Shown: positions 45,034-56,267 of the stretch, in pieces
How the letters are laid out: each line of letters begins with the position of its first letter
Position numbering within the stretch: the first letter of the stretch is position 1
Source of the DNA: Selaginella moellendorffii
Lineage: Eukaryota > Streptophyta > Lycopodiopsida > Selaginellales > Selaginellaceae
DNA length: 64,000 nucleotides
Direction of reading: 5' to 3'
Assembly: GCF_000143415.4 (NCBI RefSeq)
Contig: NW_003314298.1
Location: forward strand, 437,561 to 501,560
The notes under the pieces: generated by a model
What the model was told of the DNA's origin: nothing
The model's input: only the letters and a program-made list of their open reading frames with translations
Databases searched by the model: none
Translations under genes and position numbers: made by a program

Positions 45034-48015
45034 TCACACGTAGTAAGTCATGCCCACCTCGATCAAGCAAATGTGGGGGATGCTCAGCGCCACCGTCGAG
45101 TTCCGGCAGTTCTTCCGCAAGAAGTTATACACCACGTCGATGGCGAACTTCTTCACGAACGACGACGCCTTCTTCGCCTTGACGTACGAGTGCCCCAGCA
45201 CGTACGCCACCCCGGCCTCCTTGGCCTCGATCAGCTCCAGCAGCTCCGCCTTGATGGACGGATCCATCTCCACCGCCGCCTTTGGCAGCTCGAACCTCAC
45301 CCTCTTCTTGTTGTCCAGGCGAGGGAGCTCCGCCTCCTCCAGCTCTTGCTCCTCCAGCAGCTCCTTGCCGCTCGGCCTGTCCATCCGGAAGCTCACGGAC
45401 TGCTGCGGCGGCGGCTCCACCTCCTCCAGCCCCGACGTGACGAGCCTCATCGCTGCCCGCGACGGAGTTCCCACCACCGTCATCCTCCCATCCACGGACA
45501 CCTCGGTGCTCGAGGGGATCCAGGGGTGCGCGTCCTCCATCTGGATGAACTCGCCGATGTTGACGATGAGCATGTTCTCGAAGTCCTGGTCGTCCTGGTG
45601 GAGATCCTTGTAGCCGTATCTGAGAATGCACCTGTACATCCGGTACTCCTTGGGCCCGATCCTGCCGATGAGATACCGCTCCTGCGGTGGGACGTGAGGC
45701 ACTGGCACGGACTTGATGCAGACGAAGACGAGGACTTGGTGAAACGCCGGGAGGTTTGTGACGAAGTGTGAGAAGATGGCGGGGACGCCGGTCACCAGCT
45801 CTGTGTATATCAGGCCTATTCCAGGAACTCGGACGATGCCAAGGCTCGGGCCCAGCGTGAGCAGCCACTTCATGGAGACTTTGTTTTGCAAGTCGAACTC
45901 GTACTTCTTGGAGGTGCCGTAGTGCCATATGTACATGACCGCCATGAATATCACCGCGAGGACCAACGGGACCCAGCCTCCTTCCCTGACTTTGATCAGT
46001 GCCGCTGATATGTAAAATGCCTCGATGGAGCCAAAGAAAAGGAGAAACGCAGCTGCCAGGAAGATGCTCTTCCTCCATACCATGACGATCACCAGTGACA
46101 TGAGAAAAGTGGTGACGAACATAACCGTGACAACGGCCAAACCTGAAAGGACAAAGATCAATCACGCATTGCAAGTGAACTGGAAACACACCATACCATA
46201 TGCGTGGCCGATGAGGATTGTATTCCTGAATCCGAGTGTCACGGCAAGGCAGAGAAGCAGGAGCATCCAGTTGACTTCGGGAATGTAAATCTGCCCGTAA
46301 ATATCTTTGGATGTGTGGACAACTTTCACTCGTGGAAAGCAACCCAGAGATAGGCACTGCTTGATAATCGAGAAGGTTGCAGAAATGACTGCCTGGCTCC
46401 CAACAATGGACGCGAGCGTGGCAATGACGAAAACTGGCCAGTACACAGTTTCTGAAGAGATTGTCAAGGCATTAGACCACAAAGCACGTTTCAAAATTTT
46501 CTTACTCGGTATGGATTTGTAGAAACTCTTCAAAATGTCATCGTGATTCTTGGAGAGATACGCCGCTTGTCCCATGTAGGCAAGAACAAGACAAGGATAG
46601 ACTACACACGTGAACGCAATCTACGAAAATCGTGTGCCGTCAGGAAAAAGCACAGCATTCATACATCTCCAAACAAAAGTACCTTGACAGAGAGCTTGGA
46701 AAAGTGTCCCAAATCAGCAAACATCGCTTCCGTTCCTGAAAAGAACAGGAATTAAAAACACTCACTGGTGAGGCGGAGTGATGGTAAAGTGATGCGAAGC
46801 TTACCTGTGATACACAAGAGAATGCCCCCCAGAGAAGTCCAGCCTTCCACGCCCGTCTTTCGTAAAAAGTTGTACATGTAGTAAGGTGACAGAGCTCGAA
46901 AGATTCCGGGATTCCAGGCTGCGATGTTATAAACACCGATTGCCGCAATACAGAACAGCCACGCTATCACGATGGGTGCGAAAATGAAGGCAACTCTATG
47001 CGTCCCAAAGTGCTGCAGCGCAAACAGCCCGATCAATATCAAGCACGCAATAATGTGGACCACGTCTGCAAAAGGACCCAAGACAATCGTGAGTGGCAAG
47101 TTGTGCGAGAGGGAATTCTACAAAGGAGAATTTTCGACGTACGTTCATGGTGCTCGGTTTCTGTAGAATTGATTCCGGAAACAGCGGAAAGAACTGGAAA
47201 ACAAAAGGAAAAAACAGTCAGCGTACGGCTTTGACAACGTTTTACGAAGGCCGGACCTGATATAGGTGGTGTAAGAACTCCATCGCCAATGACCATACAC
47301 GTCCCGAGGAGGACTATCGCAAGAAGACTAATTCGAAGATGTCTGTGCCTCTCGAGGAAAGCTTTGAATGGAACGCCTCCAGACTTTCTGTTGGTGCGCC
47401 CTCCTTCCAGCTTGTAGGTGGATAAATCCTCGTCCGCGGGCTGCTGGTTTGGTAAAAGGCTTAGCTTGGCATGGCGGCACAAGAGCGAATACAAGGCGAA
47501 AGTGCCACCTGATAACACAGACAAAGAACTTTAAAGTTAGACTAGCCACGAAGAAGGAACGCTAAGAAAAAGAAGAAAAAAAACATGGAAAAAGCGAGCG
47601 AGAGAGCAAAGCTAACCTTCCCCATTGTCATCGGCATTCATGACTATGAGAACATACTTGATGAACGGTAACAGCGTGAGCGTGTAGATGATGAAGGAGA
47701 GAACGCCCAAAATCTCCTCATCATTCTCGTTGAGCCGCAATTTCCCGGAGAAGGTACTCCGATAAACGTACAGCGGGGACACGCTAAGATCGCCATACAC
47801 CACTCCAAAGCTCTGGTATGTCAGGCACAAGAGCGCTCTCAGCGAATTCCCCTTCACGGCTTGCTGCAAACCAGAGATAGACAATGGAGAGATTTACTCC
47901 CACAAATCGATCGAGCGGCCACACGAACCTTGTAATTCGTTTGCAGCGTCGTCCCTCCCGCCGACGCCCCGGGAGCCGACGTCGCAGACTCCGGATCCAG
48001 ACCCGCCGTCGACAT
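45034..48015 (-). CDS. HAK/KUP/KT potassium transporter
   Basis: Nine exons (48015-47929, 47863-47617, 47508-47257, 47193-47143, 47065-46805, 46735-46683, 46620-46506, 46451-46197, 46142-45034) encode 809 residues, the family size. HAK/KUP proteins are proton-coupled or channel-like K+ uptake systems of plasma membrane or tonoplast, usually with about 12 helices. Diagnostic stretches are [15 protein letters not shown] (the family signature, with Leu-Ser-Val for the usual Leu-Gly-Thr), [53 protein letters not shown] and [12 protein letters not shown] long cytosolic tail (about residue 520 on) carries an acidic Glu-rich segment and ends in NFLRKNCRN...[10 protein letters not shown], the usual KUP end. 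It is complete; the short Ala/Gly-rich N-terminus is unremarkable. Confidence 0.94.
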
Positions 48016-49235
48016 CTCCCCCCTCGAATCGCTAGCGCCGCCCCCGCACCGTACGCTGCCGCATTGCGCCGCGCCGCCGCATCTATGCCTCCCAAGATCG
48101 AGCTCCCGCCGCGAGGGATCGCGAATGACGAAACCCTTGACCTATAATCTTGGATGAGAAGAAGAAAGGCGCCACTGGAGAAGCACGCACAACACTCCCT
48201 CCACTCTCTAGCTAAAACTCACATAAACATCGTGAGGTACTTTAGGGTTTTGTGTTAATAAACAGTAAAGCGATTAAAGAACACGTGTAAAACAGGGTAG
48301 GTTAACAGCTGTAAGAAAACCTGTTTAACCCGGGGTAGAATATGCTCCCTGGGATGATCGTGGCCGTCCACGTTGGACCGCCCATAAGTTATTTTACCTG
48401 GGACCTACTTTGACCACCCAAATCTAATTGCTGTGACCCACTCGATCCAATCGAGATGCCCTCTTTTCCTTTTAGCTTTGTGGAGAATCATCGTGATCTG
48501 GAACAATTGTGCTAGTTCGTGCGTATAAGCGTGATAAATTTTGGGGTTTCTTACGTTACCTCAAAAGTTTTGGGGGTCGTGTATCCCTATTGACAATCCA
48601 ATCGTATCCGCGGAAGCGGATGAATGGATCCATTGATGCAGACTTATAGTTAGCCACCTTTCACACTGGCGGTGATCGCGCGTCTGGAGAATCGCCCAAG
48701 CGTAAACATCCATCCTCGTCAGCACAGCACAACATATGTCACATTTCAGTTTGACCACGTGTTCACTACATCGAGAAAAAAATTTCAATCTTTACAAACC
48801 TTGGAGTGTCCTGTCGAGAAAAAATTTACAATCTTTACAACCTTGGAGTGTCCTGTCGAGAAAAAATTTTCAGTCTTGACAAGCTTGGAGTGTCCTGTCA
48901 ATCCCATAGACGGACTTTGCCTCTCTTTACTTTTTCTCGTTACTTGCATGCTTTTGTAGTGCCTTTTAGACCATATTAGCGAAGTCAAGAATCGGTAGTT
49001 GCGTGATCCTTTTCCAAGACCATAGACTTGTATTTTAATAAGGTTCTATCAAATTAAAATGCAGCACGACTCATAAAAATTAAAATGCTACAGTAGACAT
49101 TAACCTATTAAACGTGAACCATAACAAGAGGTTGAGTGTTTCAATATCAAAACAAAGTCTGGATGAAACATTGTTAGACAAAAAACTCATCTCCTTTGCA
49201 TCACTGTAATTATCTTGTAGTTAAAGTGTTTCTTA
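48016..49235. other. Intergenic region: HAK promoter side and MADS 3' flank
   Basis: GC-rich 5' leader of the transporter to about 48150, then unique sequence. A TTTTAACA...TTAACAGG block near 48300 is unassigned. The only clear structure is the 43-bp repeat at 48771-48900. Confidence 0.45.
48771..48900. repeat. Three tandem copies of a ~43-bp unit
   Basis: Each unit reads CGAGAAAAAATTT..A(A/G)TCTT.ACAA.CTTGGAGTGTCCTGT, with small indels. On the plus strand the copies encode near-identical peptides containing TLECPVEKKF inside a 95-codon open frame (48672-48959). The frame has no other support. Confidence 0.8.
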
Positions 49236-50372
49236 CTAATGAAAGTTAATTACCGTGGGAGTATAATCGCTAGAATCAAAGAGATGAGGCTCCTGTTGAA
49301 GATTTTGAACTTCAGGAAAACCAACTTGAGGCTCGTGACTCATAGGATTCAAGTGATCTCCCATAAATAAAGCTTGATGTTGTTCGTCCCTGATTTAACA
49401 AAAATTAGGCCACCAAATGAGAATAAACAAATTTATTACCTAAAAAGACTTAAATTCATGTCAGGGTGCAATTTATTGTAGTCAAGGATCTGAAGTAAAA
49501 AAGAGAAAAAAGAGATAAACATAATTGCAAATTATTTTAAATTATAATACCTTGAGCAAGCTAGCCTTCTCCATAACAGTTTGTATGTGGAGCTCCATTT
49601 GATGTAGCTCTTCATAATTTAAAGAATCCAAGCTAGCACAATCACCTTGAAACAACCTTAAAACAAACATGATATAATCTTATTAATAAGAATTTCAAAG
49701 TTCAAACAAACCTTAAATGATTTTGAAGTATTTGGTTTTCTTGTTGCAATCTTGCTAGCTCCTTCTGTAAAACCTAAAATATATATGAATAGATACATGA
49801 GACTAAATTTCTTACCTCAATGTCTTCAAATCCCATCCCTCTACTTAATCAACAACAGATTAAAACATTTTGAACGTGAATTGAGAAATTAAAATCATAC
49901 CTCGCAATTTCATTGTCTCCCTTCAGCTTCCGTATCCCTCTGTTCAATTGCTGTTTTAAAAAATGTTTAGACATCTAAAATACGAGCAAAATAAAAATTC
50001 CACCTCCAGATTTTCCTTCTTCCTGAAAAATAAAAATGCATGTTATCATAGATGTATTAAAAAGCAAAGCAGCCGTACCTTTTGATCCTTTCAGCAAGAG
50101 GTACATTCGCATAACGCATGATAATCTCCTGAATCCTGCAAATTTCGATCAAAACAAAGCACAAGAAAAGAAAGAAAGATACCATACTTCAAATCACTTG
50201 GATAGTGGATGAGATGATCCACAGGAGAGAACATTATCAAAGCAATGTCTATATCACACAAAGTGGCCAATTCCTGTGCTTTTTTCACCAATCCAATCTT
50301 TCTCTTTGCAAAAGTAGCATGCCTGCTGACACTATTCTCTATTCTCTTTATCTCTAATTTCACTCTCCCCAT
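49236..50372 (-). CDS. MADS-box transcription factor, probably MIKC* type
   Basis: Nine exons (50372-50188, 50135-50079, 50022-50004, 49950-49901, 49840-49816, 49773-49712, 49656-49551, 49489-49440, 49389-49236) encode 235 residues. The first exon (185 bp) carries the DNA-binding MADS domain, [28 protein letters not shown] with [21 protein letters not shown]. Four tiny exons (57, 19, 50, 25 bp) make the I region, then a coiled-coil K-like region ([20 protein letters not shown]) and a Gln/Pro/His-rich C-terminus. The split I region is typical of MIKC* genes, which act in the gametophyte, rather than MIKCc genes. An in-frame upstream ATG exists at 50408; I start at MGRVK. It shares a 121-bp divergent promoter with the asparaginase. 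Confidence 0.85.
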
Positions 50373-50493
50373 TATCCCCAAAACCCCAAAAGAAAGCTTT
50401 CGAATCAAAGAGCATTAAAAGGCGCATTAACTTAACAAAATGCTTAAATTTAGATAATGGTGTTTACTACCTAAATTAAGCAATCTAGAACAA
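50373..50493. promoter_or_regulatory. Very short divergent promoter, MADS/asparaginase
   Basis: Only 121 bp separate the start codons of two oppositely transcribed genes. The sequence is AT-rich; an AAATTTAG word at 50444 could serve as a weak TATA-like element. 5' UTRs must be very short or overlapping. Confidence 0.55.
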
Positions 50494-51910
50494 ATGGCGC
50501 CTATGTTCTTGGTGTTACTCCTGGGAATCTCTGCGACATTGGTAAGCATTCTTCCTCCTGATTGTCACTCTCTCACTCGCGATCGATCTCCTACCAGGCG
50601 CTAGAACAGCGCCAAAATCTCACATTTCCTCTTGCGATCTCGACCTGGTCGTTCGTCGAGGCTGTGCGATCCGCCCGGCGAGCGCTGGAGTCCGGCCGCT
50701 CGGCTGTGGATGCCGTGGTGGAAGGCTGCTCCACCTGCGAGAGATTGCAGTGTGATGGATCTGGTAGGTCGAATTTTTCTTGTTCTTGGCGTGGATTTTC
50801 AATGCTGTGGAAATATTTTAGTTGGCTATGGCGGTAGCCCGGATGAGAGCGGTGAGACGACGCTGGACGCGATGGTCATGGACGGGGTATGGTACGTCCC
50901 ATCTCGATCCATTCCTGGGATTCTTTGGTTTTCACGAGAGATCTTGCAGACTACCATGAATGCTGGCGCTGTGGGATCGCTTCGTTTCGTCAAGGACGCC
51001 GCCATGGCTGCCAAGCTCGTCCTCCTCCACACCGAGCACACGCTCCTCGTTGGCGACCAGGCATCGAAGTTTGCGATCTCGATGGGACTCCAGGGACCAG
51101 TGAATCTCAGCACCGATGAATCGCTTGGCAAGACGCGATCGTGGGTGGGGAATTCATGCCAGCCCAACTTCTGGAAGGATGTGGTTCCGGATAGCAAGCT
51201 TTCGTGCGGACCTTATCACACTTCTCCGCCATCGCCACCTTTGGAGGCCAAGCTTGGGTGTGGTGGCGATTCCACGAGTTTGTCACGAGGAATAAGCTCT
51301 CACAACCATGACACGATCTCCATGGCAGCGATCGACAAGGCAAGTCACAAAAGTTCTTTCCTTTCTTTCTCTTGAGATTGATCGTTTTTATCAGGAAGGA
51401 AACATAGCAGTCGGGACTTCCACGAATGGAGCTACTCATAAAATCCCTGGAAGGTTGTGTTCTTCCGCTTTTCTCTCCTCCTCCAAACCTTTGAAAGTCT
51501 CGCTCTTGTCCATCCAGAGTTGGAGATGGACCGATCGCTGGAGCTGGAGCTTACGCTGATTCGGAAGTTGGAGCTTGCGGAGCCACTGGAGATGGAGACG
51601 TGATGATGCGCTTCCTCCCATGGTAACTCAACTCTCCTTCGATGGTTTGTCTAGATCGCTAGTGATTCTTCTCCGTTGAATCAGTTACCAGGTTGTAGAG
51701 AGCATGCGCCGGGGCATGACTCCTCAGCAAGCGGCAGACGACGCCATCGCTAGAATCCGGCGAAAGTACCCCGACTTTGTTGGAGCGCTCTTCGCGATTA
51801 ACAGGCAGCTCGAGCACGCTGGTGCCTGCCATGGATGGACGTTCCGCTACTCCGTGTGGAGCAAAGGAATGGACGTTGTGGAGGTGATAACAGTGCTACC
51901 GAGCGATTGA
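50494..51910 (+). CDS. Glycosylasparaginase-type L-asparaginase (Ntn hydrolase)
   Basis: Seven exons (50494-50541, 50598-50763, 50822-50886, 50950-51339, 51395-51453, 51518-51622, 51685-51910) give 352 residues. This family cleaves the GlcNAc-Asn bond of glycopeptides and related beta-aspartyl bonds. The N-terminal [15 protein letters not shown] is a signal peptide, consistent with vacuolar delivery. Autocleavage before T215 in HNHDTISMA creates the nucleophile of the beta subunit. [21 protein letters not shown] and [20 protein letters not shown] are the substrate-pocket motifs. The whole sequence parallels Arabidopsis At5g61540. The region after VMDG reads TTMNAGAV, slightly unlike the usual VTMEVGAV. 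Intron 4 (51340-51394) has a GC donor (AAG/GCAAGT). Confidence 0.93.
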
Positions 51911-52256
51911 TCAAGTTCATTCCTGTGTTTGGGTGCTGTAAATCACAAACTTTAATCCATTGAAACCACAAGCTTGCAAAAACCGAGTCACCAGATAACA
52001 CTGAGGCTTTCTTGCAGCCCATCTTCTATACGTAGGCCGTAGGCACGCAAGCGTTACTCTGGAGGTGGTGAACTACTGAGAGATTATGAATGCTCCCAAA
52101 GGAGAGAGAGCAAAACCAGTGTGTGCTGTTAGGCAAAAAAATCTCTTACACATTGATAGTACCTCGTTATTTGCGACGAGCAAAGAATGAGAATGTCCAA
52201 TGCCTGTGAGAAGAAGAAAACCAAAACAGAGAGCTTGCTTAAAACCTGAGCTCAGA
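51911..52256. other. Convergent 3' flanks
   Basis: 3' regions of the asparaginase (+) and of the small membrane protein gene (-). I see nothing else in it. Confidence 0.5.
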
Positions 52257-52501
52257 TCACACACTGCAGACCTTGGTGACAAGCGCATCACCAGCCAAAA
52301 TCGATGCCTCCAAAGCTTTTCTAGCGCCTGTGTTCCTCACTCTCTCGGAATGAACCCTGCGAAAATAAAAATCAACACTAAAAGGAAAGCTCGAGAAAAA
52401 ACACGAGAAAAAACTTACTCTACCACTCCAATGCGTTTGAGCACACAGATCGCCGTCAGCGACACAAAGGTGTACATTAAAAGGCTGTTCATCACCGCCA
52501 T
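52257..52501 (-). CDS. Small single-helix membrane protein
   Basis: Two exons (52501-52419 and 52356-52257) joined over a 62-bp GT-AG intron encode 60 residues. The start MAVMNSLLMYTFVSLTAICVL forms one hydrophobic helix, followed by KRIGVVEVHSERVRNTGARKALEASILAGDAL, a charged amphipathic tail. The splice site falls inside the Glu codon and keeps the frame. The gene stands alone between asparaginase and PAC2, with its start only 330 bp from the PAC2 stop. I do not recognise a named family; function unknown. The clean splice and coding pattern support a real gene. Confidence 0.6.
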
Positions 52502-52831
52502 GGTCTAGAGGCCACGACCGCGACCGCGACCGCGACAGCAAGCGCAACCGCGGCAGGCTTTCCATTCACCGCGGCATCCTCTCTGCGACCTTTCAGCCAT
52601 CGTCTCCCACAAAAGGGCCTAACCGCCACGTGTCTGCCACGTTATAGGCATTAGAACACCAAAAAGATAGAACTTTCCCAAGAACTCCATTCCCTGAAAA
52701 CTTGCGTTTAATCTGCGTCAAGAATGGCGAAAATTTCATGCCTGCCATACCCGCAAAACGAAAGAACGAAAAAAGAAAAGAAAAGAAGGATACCGGTTTG
52801 AAAAAAAACACCTTGTTATCATTTTGCTTGC

Positions 52832-54012
52832 TCAATAGATGGAAAGATCTGGGGGTGCTCCGTAAACTGTTGACCACGACAAAGGTATCCTCCAGTTCTT
52901 GCATTCCTTGCCTGCGTAAATGTGTAAGTAGTTAGCATGGTTGATCCAAGAACGATAGGACATACCATTGCAAGAATGGAAGAATCTATCGCAAGCGCTC
53001 GCGAGGAAGGTAGCGTCTGGGATGTTATCTCCTTCGGCACAGTAGCACAGCACTGACAGAACTTTCAAGCCTCTTTTCTGTAGCGGAAAACCAAGGCAAG
53101 GAAGATTTTAGACAGGTTTTCACCACTTTGAATGATAGAAGTACCTTGAAGGACGTGAACAGAGCAGTAACCGGCAGCCGCGAGAGGTAGTCTTGGTCAT
53201 GCTCTCCGAATCTACCATCCATCGCATCTCTCAGCACAGAAAACTCGAAGGGCTCGGTGTGCTGACCGGATTGTTTCACGTCCAGCCAGCCTAGTCTCTC
53301 GCACAGCTCGTCTTTGCCATCTTCGCTGGCGCTGGTTTGATAGTAAACTTGAGGCCTGGAAAAGGAAGGAGAAACGCATTAGCAAGTAAAGCAAGAGGAT
53401 CGGATCGTACCCAGCGTTGTGGAGAAGGTGTCTCTTTCCCGAGTCCAAGCCGGATAGCACGACGACGTTTTCAAATCCCTCACTCTTCGCCCAGTCGGCC
53501 AGATTCTCGGCAAACTTAAGCGTGGAGCCCTGAAGCATCTCATATAATCTCAAGTGATTCGTGAAAAAGTTCTAAGTCCTACCTTGACAAGAGGCGATCG
53601 CTGTTGCAAGACTGTGATATCACTGGCAGAATCCACGTACACTGCAAAAGCACAAGATAGCATGAGACGAGAAGAAGAAAAGAAGAGCAAGGAGGAAAAG
53701 AGGAGAACGAGAGATTCCTCTACTTCTCTCTTGAAACTTACATTCCATTGCGACTGCTAATTCGCCCCGAGGCTCGGGACCAAATGGATCATTTTCCACG
53801 CACGGCAACACATGAGGATCATCCAAGAATCCGACCCTGGGCATTCCATACGTCGAAATCAAGAGATCCACGGCGAGCTGGCCCGCATTTCCAATCGAGA
53901 GCGCCGGCTGATCGCAAGAAATCAGACAATAAGCGAGGCAAAGGCCTGGATTGAAACTCACCAGTACGAGCGCCTTGCGTCGCAGCCGAGCCCTGTCGCC
54001 ACAAAACTCCAT
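52832..54012 (-). CDS. PSMG2: Proteasome assembly chaperone 2 (PAC2/PSMG2)
   Basis: Seven exons (54012-53962, 53907-53742, 53641-53583, 53529-53411, 53355-53145, 53077-52966, 52911-52832) encode 265 residues, matching the usual 264. PAC2 pairs with PAC1 to scaffold the 20S proteasome alpha ring and prevent wrong dimers. Family signatures include LSIGNAGQLAVDLLISTYGMPRVGFL at the start, the QQRSPLVKG segment that binds the alpha ring, VVVLSGLDSGKR, LSVLCYCAEGDNIPDA near the end and the terminal W-IP-SW-TVYG. All introns are short GT-AG. The last exon and 3' flank are duplicated at 54445-54560. No defect is seen. Confidence 0.92.
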
Positions 54013-54047
54013 ATGGACGAAGAACCCTAAAGTTGCAGGTTAACAAA

Positions 54048-54200
54048 AAATGGTTCAGGAGTTTTTAATCTCATCTTAGGTCAGATGGAGCGCGAGTGGC
54101 GACTCACGACTTAGTTACTCATCATCACCACTGAGCATCGAACCATGGACCTCTCAGTCCACAAGCCAACACCTTAACACTGAGCCACATGACTCAGCCT
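54048..54200 (-). repeat. tRNA-derived SINE-like sequence
   Basis: On the minus strand TGGCTCAGTGTTAAGG (54171-54186) is a good pol III A box. GGTTCGATGC, 45 bp on (54136-54145), is a good B box. The sequence does not fold into a full tRNA cloverleaf and continues past the T arm to a T-rich end at about 54048, upstream of PAC2. A SINE head or tRNA pseudogene fits best. Confidence 0.6.
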
Positions 54201-54444
54201 TGTGAAGATGCAACACATCAATACTTTTAAAGAGAACACTCGGGTTTAAAATTAGGGCTTTTCAAAACCAAAATTTCTCGTGCGTTTTTATGTTTAAAAG
54301 GTTAAAGAAGAAAGAGGGGGGGATTTTAGGAAATCGTCATCCTCCTTGGTGGTGTGTTTGGTGAGCTCCTGCTCCTGCTACTGCCGCTTGCACGACTGTA
54401 TGAAGCTATGTGTGTGATCAATCACCACGTTGATGTGTTGAATC
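54201..54444. other. Intergenic
   Basis: Nothing recognised apart from a G6 run near 54318. Confidence 0.4.
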
Positions 54445-54560
54445 TACCCGCAAAACGAAAGAACGGAAAAAAAAATAAAAAAGGATATAAATTCCATCCA
54501 GTTTGAGAAAAAACACCTTGTTATCATTTTGCTTACTCAATAAATGGAAAAATCTGGCTA
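54445..54560 (-). pseudogene. Duplicated PAC2 last-exon/3' fragment
   Basis: The stretch ACCCGCAAAACGAAAGAACG... to ...ATCATTTTGCTTACTCAATAAATGG matches 52746-52843, that is the PAC2 3' flank and the first bases of its terminal exon, with about 15% change. It includes the TCA (stop) of PAC2 and little more. Confidence 0.75.
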
Positions 54561-55764
54561 TAGTGCAATTTATCTCTCTCCTCTTAATAGTTATTTTATC
54601 TTAATTAATCCCACAAGGTTCTAAGGATATATTTAAAACTGTGAGATGTCAATGTCTTCATCGAACAATTGAGGACAATTAAAAGTATATTATACTTTTT
54701 GGTAGCTAATAATTAATGGGAATCTAACTTATGCCATTTTCTCTAATATTAGAGTAATTTCTCTTTCTTTAAGCCACTTGGAAAAAGGGGCAATTGCTTT
54801 ATAAAAGAGCTTTTAGTGGCTATTTTATCCCAACTTATCCCATAAAATTCTAAGGATTCACGATAATAGTATATCTAAATTTCATTTTCTAATCACATTC
54901 ACTACATTATAAAATTGAAAAGTTTAAACTTTATAGTAAAAACAATGTGGCTATTGCTGCTATGCCAAATTTCCTATGAAGTTGAAGATGTTGCAAGCAT
55001 AGAAGTCTAGAATGGGGAAAAATGTGTTTTTTATTATAAAAGTTTTGAATAATAGTGGATTTCATTGTGGAAAGTCTTGTCAATATGAATTTCATGATAA
55101 AAGCCATAATATTTAACTTATATTACTACAATATATGTCAACACATTTATGATTAGAAGTTTAGAACTAACCAAACCTGCCACTACCCCTGAGGCTTCAA
55201 GTTGCAACCCAAGTCGGAGCTAAATGGGAGTGAATTTGGAGTGAATAAATGTTCATTCCACTCTAATTCACACTGCAAGAACAATCTCTATTACACTTTA
55301 CTTTAATATTTACTTTAACAACCACTGTAAACACCATTGCAACACACATGCATTCTGCACTTCAGCTTCATAAGCATGGGATGGCATCAATTATGCACTC
55401 TACTGCAAAATACTCCATGCCATGTTATTACTAGTATTTCTATGCCACATCACTAGTGCCACATCAGCCATTAACATGACTTTTGTTTTTGATAGATTGA
55501 GATGGTGTTAGTGCCATGTTGTTTTTGATGGAGATTGCCAAGTTATGTGGGTGAGCAAGAAAAGAGGCAAGGCAAGGAAAAAGAGGCCTTTCTTCTCGCA
55601 TTTTCCAGTTAAGACGAAGATAGTTCCAATCCACCTGACAAAATTCCCAGAAAAAACCAAAGAATTTCATGAGTCAAAACTCATGACACTACCAAACCAA
55701 TTCTCTGTTGTTATAAGCCACCATCATCTTAGTTGATCCAAACTTCTTTGGAAATATATCTTGT
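54561..55764. other. AT-rich intergenic region
   Basis: About 1.2 kb without any gene I can support. Low-complexity T/A-rich words dominate to 55150. The frames at 55464-55736 overlap on both strands and lack any family signal. Confidence 0.45.
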
Positions 55765-56040
55765 TTGAAGCTAGCTCTCCTCAATGCAAAGATTCCAGCA
55801 AGCAAGTACCATCATTTTCCTTTGATCGATCACCACCACTGTGTTCCTTGATTGACCACCACCACCACCATCTTCCTTCATAGACCATCACCATCATCTT
55901 TTTATTTCCTCGATCACCACCATCACCTTCCCTGATCGTCATCTTTTTCTTGATCGACCACCACCATCGTTCTCCTGTTTGCAGCCAGCTCTCCTTGATG
56001 CAAAGTTTCCGGCAACAGAGTCATCGTCTTTCTTTGATCC
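55765..56040. repeat. ~215-bp imperfect tandem duplication with CACCAC-rich core
   Basis: The words GAAGCTAGCTCTCCTCAATGCAAAGATTCC (55765) and GCAGCCAGCTCTCCTTGATGCAAAGTTTCC (55981) mark two units. Each is followed by a TTTGATC word; between them lie four or five loose copies of TTGATCGACCACCACCATC. It lies just before the 4CL-like fragment. Confidence 0.6.
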
Positions 56041-56097
56041 AGTCGTACACCTCCATCGCTGCTCGTACTTGACACTCGGATCCATCTCCTCAAACTC

Positions 56098-56265
56098 ATG
56101 GGAGACTATGCAACGCCCGACTTCACCCCTGCTACCAACGACGAGCACATCTTTACCAGCAATCTTCCTCCTGCAACAGTCCTGGAGCTTACGATCCCTC
56201 AGTACGTTTTTCAAGGACTAGAGAGTTACCTGGACAGAGTAGCGATCGTGGACACAGACAGGATC
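56098..56265 (+). pseudogene. 4CL-like (acyl-CoA synthetase) N-terminal fragment
   Basis: From the ATG at 56098 the frame encodes about 55 residues ending ...VAIVDTDR. The stretch DEHIFTSNLPPATVLELTIPQYVFQ and LESYLDRVAIVD matches the N-terminus of 4-coumarate:CoA ligase-like enzymes. The match breaks at about 56268, where a palindrome-rich repeat begins, and the AMP-binding motifs never appear. It is a truncated gene, probably cut by the insertion. Confidence 0.7.
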
Positions 56266-56267
56266 CC

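Noticed and set aside
45073-46357. Long frames of 232 and 410 codons over the transporter
   Set aside because: They are shadows of the GC-rich last exon of the HAK/KUP gene. The 375-codon frame matches the family and splices correctly.
54121-54200. Functional tRNA gene
   Set aside because: Pol III boxes are good, but acceptor and anticodon stems cannot be formed convincingly.
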